Source: Pseudomonadota bacterium
Lineage (GTDB): Bacteria > Chloroflexota > Ktedonobacteria > Ktedonobacterales > JADMIN01
Direction of reading: 5' to 3'
Assembly: GCA_021324535.1 (NCBI GenBank)
Contig: JAJPIU010000102.1
Coordinates: forward strand, 1-37,753
Length of the DNA: 37,753 nt
A program made the translations under genes and the position numbers. The stretch's first letter is position 1. Each line of letters begins with the position of its first letter. This document shows, piece after piece, positions 31,900 through 37,753 of this stretch. Below the pieces are notes generated by a model, which saw only the letters and a program-made list of their open reading frames with translations, made no database searches and was not told the DNA's origin.

Positions 31900-32592
31900 A
31901 TGACACTTTCTGCCTCACCGCTTACCCCTTCGCCCGCGCGCCACAGCCTCGCTGCAGCGGAAGACAGCGGCGCGCCACTGTTGCGCGTCAGCGGGATCAC
32001 GAAATCGTTTGGTCGCCATCATGTATTACAGGATGTCAGCTTCGACATTGCGCCGGGGGCGTTGGTGGGAATCGTCGGCGAGAATGGCGCGGGCAAGACG
32101 ACGTTGCTGCGCATCCTGGCGGGCGAACTGCGACCCAATCGCGGCGAGGTGTTACTGCGTGGCGCGTTGGGCTATTGTCCACAGACAGTGATTCTCAACA
32201 ACGCCCTCACCGTAGACCAACATCTCGACTACTTCCGCGCTGCCTATAGCATTGAGAGCTTGCAGCGCGCCGATGAACTGGTGGAACGGCTAAACTTTGG
32301 GCGCTACCGACGGACACTGGTAAGCGCACTGAGCGGCGGCACGCAGCAAAAGCTGAACCTGACGCTGGCGCTGATGCACGATCCCGCTGTGCTGCTGCTC
32401 GACGAACCCTACCAGGGCTTCGACTGGGAGACCTATCTCCGCTTCTGGGAATTGACGACCGAGCTACGCAATCATGGACGAGCCGTGCTGGTGATCTCTC
32501 ATCTGGTCTTTGACCAGAGCCGCTTCGATCAGTTGTATCACCTGGATCAGGGGCGCCTTGTCGTCGCTGAACTGACCAAGCAGAGCGCATGA
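31900..32592 (+). CDS. ABC transporter ATP-binding protein
   Basis: 230 residues. After a 25-residue Ser/Pro/Ala leader comes a complete ABC ATPase: Walker A GENGAGKTT (60-68), the Q-loop at GYCPQTVILN, signature LSGGTQQKL (144-152), Walker B VLLLDEP (164-170) and a switch His in ISHLVF. It powers the ABC-2 permease encoded 32 bases downstream, probably for export of a drug, lipid or natural product. The start has AAAGGAG 12 bases upstream; a five-base stem GAGCG-ACTT-CGCTC lies between (31885-31898), partly covering the ribosome site, so translation may be structure-dependent. Transcription is likely controlled by the TetR operator upstream. Confidence 0.93.
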   Translation: MTLSASPLTPSPARHSLAAAEDSGAPLLRVSGITKSFGRHHVLQDVSFDIAPGALVGIVGENGAGKTTLLRILAGELRPNRGEVLLRGALGYCPQTVILNNALTVDQHLDYFRAAYSIESLQRADELVERLNFGRYRRTLVSALSGGTQQKLNLTLALMHDPAVLLLDEPYQGFDWETYLRFWELTTELRNHGRAVLVISHLVFDQSRFDQLYHLDQGRLVVAELTKQSA

Positions 32593-32624
32593 TGCGCGGC
32601 GCATAGAAAGAGACAGAACTTGCT

Positions 32625-33431
32625 ATGGTTGGCTTTTCACAGCTTCGGCGCGCCTATGTGACGGCGACGAAGTATGCCCTGTTGGAGCAGGCGCGCAATC
32701 GGTTGGCGTTTGGGCTATTGCTCATCTTCACGCCGCTCTGGTTCTTCCTCTTTGGAAGTATCATTTCCGACGCGCCCGTCGCGTTCAAGCTGATGGGAAC
32801 TGGCGCATTCTTGCAGGTCAACGGGCACAACATGACCGTGCTGACGTCGGGCTTCAATGCGTTGACACTAATCGTTGGCTTTACGCTCTACAGCTTTACA
32901 CGCAACGGCTCACGTTTTGATCGCCGCCTGGTATTGAGCGGCTATCGCCAGCCAGTGTTGATGGCGGCAAAGGTGACGGCGCTGATGGGGGTCGCCGCTT
33001 TTGTCTCGCTGGTCACCGTCCTCATCATGCTGTTCTTCTGGCGGCCAACGACATTTGGCATTGTCTTGCTAGGCTACGTATGCGCCGCGCTTATCTACGG
33101 CGCATTGGGCCTGTTGTTGGGTGTTTTGGTGGAAAGTGAACTGGTTGGCTTCTTCCTGATCATCATGATCAGCCTGATTGATACCTCGCTTCAGGCGCCC
33201 ATCGAGAATCCACTGGCCAACAAGAGGTTTCTGGAGTATTTCCCCTCGTATGGCCCGATGCAGATCGCCGTCAGCGGTGGCTTCACGCATACGCTGCCTG
33301 GGGCCAGCGTGGCGCTCTCACTTGCCTGGTTCGTCGGTTTCGCGCTGGTGGGGCTGGCGATCTTCTGGCTGCGGACACGCGCCTGGAATGGGCGCCAGCG
33401 CAACCAATCTACCGCTGCTGTGACGGCGTAA
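32625..33431 (+). CDS. ABC-2 type transporter permease
   Basis: 268 residues with six predicted membrane segments: about 28-46 (GLLLIFTPLWFFLFG), 72-90, 113-135 (TALMGVAAFVSLVTVLIML), 145-166, 174-190 (LVGFFLIIMISLIDTS) and 232-252 (LAWFVGFALVGLAIFWL). The plan, with a soluble loop after segment 1 and the GxxxGxxxGxL-type fifth helix region, fits the ABC-2 exporter family. It should pair with the ATPase encoded upstream as a homodimer. The substrate is unknown. The end of the gene carries the -35 of the tetR promoter. Confidence 0.88.
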   Translation: MVGFSQLRRAYVTATKYALLEQARNRLAFGLLLIFTPLWFFLFGSIISDAPVAFKLMGTGAFLQVNGHNMTVLTSGFNALTLIVGFTLYSFTRNGSRFDRRLVLSGYRQPVLMAAKVTALMGVAAFVSLVTVLIMLFFWRPTTFGIVLLGYVCAALIYGALGLLLGVLVESELVGFFLIIMISLIDTSLQAPIENPLANKRFLEYFPSYGPMQIAVSGGFTHTLPGASVALSLAWFVGFALVGLAIFWLRTRAWNGRQRNQSTAAVTA

Positions 33432-33448
33432 AAACATCGGCGTATAAT
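33420..33448 (+). promoter_or_regulatory. Promoter of the tetR gene
   Basis: -35 GTGACG (33420-33425), ideal 17-base spacer and perfect -10 TATAAT (33443-33448), overlapping the end of the permease gene. It would allow regulator synthesis when the exporter operon is shut. Confidence 0.6.
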
Positions 33449-33464
33449 CAGGAGTGAGCCAGCG

Positions 33465-33476
33465 GAGCAATTGCTC
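33465..33476. promoter_or_regulatory. Perfect 12-bp palindrome in the tetR leader
   Basis: GAGCAATTGCTC, about 10 bases after the predicted tetR transcript start and 30 before its start codon. It is unlike the TGACTGAC operator, so it may bind a different protein or form a small hairpin in the leader. Confidence 0.4.
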
Positions 33477-33505
33477 TGCTCAGCGCCTAGCTAGATGAGG
33501 ATACC

Positions 33506-34105
33506 ATGCCGCGCGAGGACAACAGCGAAGAGCGCAAAAACCGGATATTGGAGGCGGCGCTCAGCGTCTTCGCGCGGCGTGGCTTCGACGAAGCGCGCAT
33601 GGAAGACATCTCCGCTGAGTCCGGGGTGAGCAAGGGTGGCCTGTATCTCTATTACAAAAGCAAAGACGCCATCATCGAGGCGTTGCTACGGAATATGTTC
33701 TCGGCCGAGATGGGTAGCGTGCGGGTGTTGCTTCACAAGGAAGGGAGCGTACGTGACCGCATCCTCGCGCTGACACATACCTTCGCCAATATGATTGATC
33801 GTATGTCGGTGGCAATACCCGTCATGCTGGAGTTCTATGCCATCGCCGCACGTCGTCAATCCGTGCGCGACTTTTTGAGCCAGGCATTGCATGAGTATCG
33901 TGAGGTCTTCACCGAACTGTTTCAGCAGGGGATCACCAGTGGTGAGTTCCGAGAAACCAACGCCGATAAGGCTGCGATGACGCTGATTGCGCTTTACGAG
34001 GGGATGGCGCTGATCTGGACGATGGATCCGCATGCGTTCTCCTGGCGCGTCTATGGCGAACAGGCTGTCATGTATCTGCTGGATGGCCTGCGCCCACAAG
34101 AATGA
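33506..34105 (+). CDS. TetR/AcrR-family transcriptional regulator
   Basis: 199 residues. The N-terminal DNA-binding domain is typical: RKNRILEAALSVFARRGFDEARMEDISAESGVSKGGLYLYYKSKDAIIEALL (about 10-62). The remaining helices form the ligand and dimer domain, with REVFTELFQQGITSGEFRETNADKAAMTLIALYEGMALIW as in many exporter repressors. It has GAGGA five bases before ATG 33506 and its own promoter. It lies 74 bases after the permease gene. The palindrome at 31751-31768 is the likely target, making a drug- or metabolite-responsive exporter circuit. The ligand is unknown. Confidence 0.94.
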   Translation: MPREDNSEERKNRILEAALSVFARRGFDEARMEDISAESGVSKGGLYLYYKSKDAIIEALLRNMFSAEMGSVRVLLHKEGSVRDRILALTHTFANMIDRMSVAIPVMLEFYAIAARRQSVRDFLSQALHEYREVFTELFQQGITSGEFRETNADKAAMTLIALYEGMALIWTMDPHAFSWRVYGEQAVMYLLDGLRPQE

Positions 34106-34180
34106 CTGTCTTTCACATTTCGCTACACCGAATTGCCTGACCCCAGTGTGACCCATCTCACTTCCCAACGGCGTCCGCTT

Positions 34181-34208
34181 CTGGCATACTTGCCAGGAAT
34201 GCTATGAT
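34181..34208 (+). promoter_or_regulatory. Possible extended -10 promoter with upstream palindrome, SWIM operon
   Basis: Extended -10 TGC-TATGAT (34200-34208), preceded by a palindrome CTGGCA-TACT-TGCCAG (34181-34196) that occupies the -35 area. This arrangement suits a regulated promoter of the SWIM-DUF5691-MoxR operon. The leader would be about 57 bases. No good -35 is present. Confidence 0.45.
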
Positions 34209-34271
34209 AGACCCATCAAATAACCGCTGATCGAAGCTGCTTCGCGTTGTCCAAACGTATCAAACACTACC

Positions 34272-35657
34272 ATGATCAGCCTGGGGAATGTGGGGGAGGG
34301 ATTTGTGCGACTGACGAGTGATCAAGTGGTGGCGCTGGCGCCTGATTCCGGCTCTGCCAGCAACGGCAAAAAACTCGCCAACACACGCCACTGGAAAAGT
34401 CTTGGCCAGAACGACGCCGCGCTGTGGGGCGAATGCCAGGGAAGCGGGAAAGACCCGTACCAGGTGCGCGTAGACCTGGCGACCAACGAGGCAAGCTGTA
34501 GCTGCCCCAGCCGCAAGTTTCCGTGCAAGCACGGCCTGGGGTTGATGCTGCTGGCTATTTCTATGCCCGACGCGGTTCCCACAAGCGCGGCTCCTGATTG
34601 GGTGCAGAGCTGGCTAGCGAAACGCGCCGCAAACAAAGCCAAACAAGAAGCAAAACAAGCCGCGCCGAGTGATGAGCTGATGGATGAGGCGACCGCCGCC
34701 CAGCGCGCCAAAGAGCAGGCCAAGCGCATCGCCCAGCGCGAAGCCAAAGTAGCGAAAGGCCTCGACCGACTCGACCTCTGGCTGACCGATCTCATGCGCA
34801 ACGGATTGGAGGATGCGAAGGAGGAGCCGTCCAGCTTTTGGGAGGGCGCGGCAGCGCAACTGGTGGATAGTCAGGCAGGCACACTCGCTAACCGTGTGCG
34901 TCAACTTGCGAGTATTCCAGGCTCCGGCGCCGACTGGCCAGAACGCCTGCTTGGTGGGTTGGGACGTGTCACCTTGCTGACGACTGCCTACCGCCGCGCC
35001 GACACGCTTGACCCTGCCCTGCGCAATGACGTACGCCAGATGATCGGCTGGAGCCTGAGCGCAGAAGAGGTGGCCGCGCATGGCGAACGTGTCACCGATG
35101 AATGGCTGGTTCTGGGGCAATTCACCGAAGAAGAAAACTATCTCCGCACGCAGCGAGTCTGGCTGCAAGGCGCCAACAGCCATCGCAACGCGCTGATCCT
35201 GCAAACTGGTTCCATCAAAACACCTTTCCCAGAGGTGTTCGTTGCGGGCGATTGGTTCGCGGGAACGTTGCTCTTCTGGCCTGGAGCTTACCCCTTGCGT
35301 GCGAAAGTCGAACGACGGGATGTCGCATCTGATCGCGCTTCCGCTCTCGCCGGGCCGGAGACTATCGAAGGCTTTTATGGCGGGATGAGCGATGCGCTGG
35401 CGCGCCAGCCCTGGCTCGAACGCTTCCCATGTGTCTTGCGGAATATGACGCCTGTGGTCGTGCAGAAGACACGCTGGCTCGTGCGCGATACAACAGGCGC
35501 AACGCTGCCGCTGCGCAAAGGCGACTTCTGGCGGCTGCTGGCGCTTTCGGGTGGCCATCCGCTGACGCTTGCTTGCGAATGGGAAGACGACGCGCTGGCC
35601 GTGATGGGCGCCGAGATCGAAGGCCATTATCATCCGCTGGGAGGGATGCAGCAATGA
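34272..35657 (+). CDS. SWIM zinc-finger protein of the SWIM-DUF5691-MoxR cluster
   Basis: 461 residues. The SWIM finger is at 76-87 (ASCSCPSRKFPCKHGLGL): Cys76, Cys78, Cys85 and His87 in CxCxnCxH order. Residues about 108-160 are a charged helix rich in Lys and Ala (KRAANKAKQEAKQAA), then come several globular helical and beta segments (QRVWLQGANSHRNALIL, VFVAGDWFAGTLLFWPGAYPLRA). SWIM fingers bind DNA or proteins; the role of this family is not established. Its stop overlaps the start of the DUF5691 gene by four bases (ATGA), and a MoxR-type ATPase gene follows, an arrangement also seen in Actinobacteria and Myxococcota. Weak ribosome site at ATG 34272. Confidence 0.9.
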   Translation: MISLGNVGEGFVRLTSDQVVALAPDSGSASNGKKLANTRHWKSLGQNDAALWGECQGSGKDPYQVRVDLATNEASCSCPSRKFPCKHGLGLMLLAISMPDAVPTSAAPDWVQSWLAKRAANKAKQEAKQAAPSDELMDEATAAQRAKEQAKRIAQREAKVAKGLDRLDLWLTDLMRNGLEDAKEEPSSFWEGAAAQLVDSQAGTLANRVRQLASIPGSGADWPERLLGGLGRVTLLTTAYRRADTLDPALRNDVRQMIGWSLSAEEVAAHGERVTDEWLVLGQFTEEENYLRTQRVWLQGANSHRNALILQTGSIKTPFPEVFVAGDWFAGTLLFWPGAYPLRAKVERRDVASDRASALAGPETIEGFYGGMSDALARQPWLERFPCVLRNMTPVVVQKTRWLVRDTTGATLPLRKGDFWRLLALSGGHPLTLACEWEDDALAVMGAEIEGHYHPLGGMQQ

Positions 35658-37285
35658 GCGGAACAAACGGATCGGGCGGATCAGCGATGGATGGACTGGT
35701 GACGCTGGCTCTGGTGGGGACGGCCCGCCACAATAGCGCAGCCGATACAGCTACCAATACGCCAATTGATGACCTGACGGCGCCGCTACCCACAGAAGAA
35801 CCGGAACGAGCGTTGCTGCTGCGGGCTGGCGCTTTCGCGATCTATCGCCAGGCGGGAAAGACCTCGCGAGAAACCATAGAGCTGCCCACGCCAGCCGCGC
35901 CGGAGACACGTCCGCCTTGCTCCCCTGGCGCGGCTACGCTGATTGGGCGCATGCTCAGAGAGAGTAACGTCCTTTTGCCGGAGGCGCTTGAACGGCTCAA
36001 CCGGGCAGGCCAGCGATTGCCATTTGATCTGCTGCCTGATGCGTTCAACGGCAGGAACGAAGAACATCGCAAGCTGCTGGCGCCTGTGCTGGGCGAACGC
36101 GGACGCTGGCTCAGCCACTTTGTGGATTCCTGGGACTGGGTGGACGCGACATTGATCGAACTGGCGGGCAAACTGCCTCCCGACGCTGATGACATCTGGC
36201 AGGAGGGCAAGCTCGAACAGCGGCTCGCGCTGCTGCGACAGGCACGCCAGTTCGCACCTGAACGCGCCCGCGCCTGGGTGGAGGCCGTCTGGAAACAGGA
36301 GAAAGCCGATACACGCGAAAAGCTGATAGAGTGCTACGAGATCAACCTCTCGCTCGCCGATGAGCCATTCCTTGAGGCGGCGCTGGATGATCGTGGCAAA
36401 GACGTCCGCGCGATTGCGATACGGCTGCTGACGCGCCTACCAGGGTCAGCGTTCGCCACGCGGGCAATCGAGCGGGCAGACGCCATGCTCGACCATCGCG
36501 ACAGCAAGCTGATCGCCACTCCGCCAAAGGAAGCCCTGACGGCATGGGCGCGCGATGGACTGACAGTCAACGCCGATAAGGAGCGTCACAAAAGCAAAGG
36601 CGCGCGTGCGCTCCTGCTTACCGAGGCGCTGGCGCAGGTCAACCCTGTCCACTGGCAGGAGCGCTTTGGCCTGACGCCTGACGAATTGATCGATGCGCTT
36701 GGCGAGAAGAATGAGTGGATGCAAGAGATCCGCGATGGTTGGACACAGGCCGCGCTGTCCTATAAGGCTACCGGATGGATGCTTCCTCTTTGGCGCTGGC
36801 GTCATGCCGTTGAGGCTGAAGCAAAGCGGTATTACCACTCAGACCCGTATACAGGGCAATTACTCTATCATACCGCAGAAAATGAGCGGCGTAGTTTCGC
36901 CTTTGATATGCTGGCGCGCTATCCGATCAAGGCTAGTAGCAGCCAACAAGCGCAACAGTGGGAAGAGGCGATCAGAGCCATGCCGCAGCCCTGGGATGAG
37001 GAGTTCAGCCGCGCGTATCTCGATGGGTTGCGTACCTTTGCCAGCAGCCTCACGCCAGGGATGTATCAAAGCAAGACAAAGGTCGTAGCGCCCTGGGTCG
37101 AGACACTAACTGTGGCACAAACAGCTCTGGCGATCTCAAGCATTGCCGAGGCTACCCAGTCGTTTGAGTTTGCGCATCTCGAAGAGGGAAAGTTCGATTG
37201 GCGCGTCAACTACGCGCATACCCAGCTCAAAGACTTCACGAATACGATGCGCCTGCGCCAACAATTGTACGATGAACTGCCGTAA
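35654..37285 (+). CDS. DUF5691 helical-repeat-like protein
   Basis: 543 residues from ATG 35654, with GGAGGG upstream inside the SWIM gene. It begins MSGTNGSGGSAMDGLVTLALVGTAR, typical of the family start. A helical body follows, including a HEAT-like stretch (EPFLEAALDDRGKDVRAIAIRLLTRLPGSAFATRAIERA) and a WMLPLWRWRHAVEAEAKRYYHSDPYTGQ region. No catalytic motif is evident. The four-base overlap with the SWIM gene shows translational coupling. The reading frame extends upstream to 35429 without stop, but that part is the shadow of the SWIM gene. I expect it to act as a scaffold with the SWIM protein and the MoxR ATPase; this is inference. Confidence 0.88.
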   Translation: MSGTNGSGGSAMDGLVTLALVGTARHNSAADTATNTPIDDLTAPLPTEEPERALLLRAGAFAIYRQAGKTSRETIELPTPAAPETRPPCSPGAATLIGRMLRESNVLLPEALERLNRAGQRLPFDLLPDAFNGRNEEHRKLLAPVLGERGRWLSHFVDSWDWVDATLIELAGKLPPDADDIWQEGKLEQRLALLRQARQFAPERARAWVEAVWKQEKADTREKLIECYEINLSLADEPFLEAALDDRGKDVRAIAIRLLTRLPGSAFATRAIERADAMLDHRDSKLIATPPKEALTAWARDGLTVNADKERHKSKGARALLLTEALAQVNPVHWQERFGLTPDELIDALGEKNEWMQEIRDGWTQAALSYKATGWMLPLWRWRHAVEAEAKRYYHSDPYTGQLLYHTAENERRSFAFDMLARYPIKASSSQQAQQWEEAIRAMPQPWDEEFSRAYLDGLRTFASSLTPGMYQSKTKVVAPWVETLTVAQTALAISSIAEATQSFEFAHLEEGKFDWRVNYAHTQLKDFTNTMRLRQQLYDELP

Positions 37286-37619
37286 TCGGCAGGAGGCGCA
37301 GCGGCGGGCGGTTGAAACCGCGCCTAAGGTCATCCTTGCGGATGACACAAAGTCCGCCTTCGCGGACTCCTCTGCTGCGACGAGTTCGCATCGGGCAAGC
37401 AGCACAATAAGGCAGGCGCCAGAGACAGATAAAGTACCACCGCCATCCTGGCGGCGTGTAACCGTTGCCAACGCATACCCTGTCTAAAGCCGGTCATTAC
37501 TGTTGCATGAACAACTTGATTTTCATAGTCCTAGTCCGCGCAGGCGGACTTTGTGGAGGCATGAGCCTCCCTTAGGCGCGGTTTCAACCGCCCGCTACTG
37601 AGGAGGAAACCAGCATACC
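37286..37619. other. Intergenic region between DUF5691 and MoxR genes, filled by an inverted repeat pair
   Basis: These 334 bases hold no gene. The composite repeat at 37304-37595 fills most of it. Its core (37369-37532) has a hairpin CCGCCA-TCC-TGGCGG. A strong GAGGAGGAAA follows just before ATG 37620. The element sits within a probable operon, as does copy A. Confidence 0.7.
37304..37595. repeat. Three-hairpin repeat, inverted pair (copy B, best preserved)
   Basis: The left half-unit (37304-37368) has GCGGTT-GA-AACCGC, GTCATCC-TTGC-GGATGAC and AGTCCGC-CTTC-GCGGACT. The right half-unit (37533-37595), in inverted order, has AGTCCGC-GCAG-GCGGACT, GGAGGC-ATGA-GCCTCC and GCGGTT-TC-AACCGC. The outer hairpins and the linkers (GCCTAAG, ACAAAGTCC) are the same in both halves, while the middle stem has a completely different sequence with full pairing. 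Confidence 0.9.
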
Positions 37620-37753
37620 ATGAGCACAAAAACTGAGACCATGAACACCGCGACCGAGACCGAAACCCTCGAAGCCGTCCTGCGGCAACACGCCGAGCAG
37701 CAATTTGCCGAAGAACTGGCCGAACTGGCGAAGATTGACGACCGCCAGCGTCC
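37620..37753 (+). CDS. MoxR-type AAA+ ATPase, N-terminal fragment
   Basis: Only 44 codons lie in the window. A strong GAGGAGGAAA precedes ATG 37620. A Thr/Glu-rich start is followed by VLRQHAEQQFAEELAELAKIDDRQRP, which matches the N-terminus of the AAA+ ATPases found next to SWIM and DUF5691 genes; in relatives this stretch is followed by PPNWRLSP and the Walker A motif. MoxR ATPases act as chaperones with von Willebrand A-domain partners. No catalytic motif is visible here, so the call rests on this short match and on the gene order. Confidence 0.65.
   Translation, partial: MSTKTETMNTATETETLEAVLRQHAEQQFAEELAELAKIDDRQR

Noticed and set aside
35429-35653. Upstream extension of the DUF5691 frame
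   Set aside because: It lies wholly within the SWIM gene in another frame and reads as Arg/Ala-rich shadow; ATG 35654 overlaps the SWIM stop as ATGA.
34614-35666. 350-residue minus-strand open frame opposite the SWIM gene
   Set aside because: Shadow of a supported gene; no recognisable domain or ribosome site.

Overview
The window is a 37.75 kb piece of a GC-rich bacterial chromosome with about 31 protein genes, most of them housekeeping or regulatory. I see no rRNA, tRNA, CRISPR array, insertion sequence or prophage. Gene content suggests a Chloroflexota bacterium, perhaps of the Ktedonobacteria: an R3H/RecA-type ATPase, an XPB helicase with a DUF790 partner, a SWIM-DUF5691-MoxR cluster, a KimA-like potassium importer and an Asp23-FakA-DegV operon. 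This placement is inference from content; no marker gene fixes it.

Layout. 1-5522 (+): the end of an R3H-domain ATPase, then a likely DNA-repair cassette of a stand-alone PolX-type helix-hairpin-helix protein, an XPB-like helicase and a Bax1/DUF790-like partner. 5774-10041: gpmI on the minus strand, then a tandem pair of type I signal peptidases (the second has lost both catalytic residues) ending in a clear terminator, then proline dehydrogenase. 10072-17625 (-): a small nucleotidyltransferase, a KimA-like transporter, and an operon of Asp23, fatty acid kinase FakA, DegV/FakB and an ATP-grasp protein. 17744-18883 (-): a proline-rich membrane-anchored protein. 19101-22201 (+): cinA and a PlsC-like acyltransferase. 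22227-27474 (-): cca, a monoacylglycerol-lipase-like hydrolase and a translationally coupled two-component system. 27728-34105: a decayed ORF6C-like gene, an amidohydrolase, a tiny membrane protein (-), a membrane-anchored beta-propeller protein, and an ABC exporter with its TetR regulator and a clear operator. 34272 to the end (+): SWIM zinc-finger protein, DUF5691 protein and the start of a MoxR-type AAA+ ATPase.

The most unusual signals are these. (1) A dispersed repeat family whose half-units fold into three consecutive hairpins; the stem sequences differ between copies but pairing is preserved, and the units occur singly or as inverted pairs inside operons. (2) A signal-peptidase paralogue with Thr and Arg in place of the Ser/Lys dyad, directly behind an intact copy. 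(3) A Bax1-like protein whose nuclease motif appears to have lost its acidic residues, encoded with an XPB helicase whose RED motif reads RAD. (4) A relic gene in which two Trp codons have become stops. (5) The SWIM-DUF5691-MoxR cluster, cut by the window edge.

Promoters are of the ordinary sigma-70 type (TTGACA, 17-18 bp, TATGCT/GATAAC/TAAACT). Several others look like extended -10 sites of the form TGC-TATACT or TGC-TATGAT.
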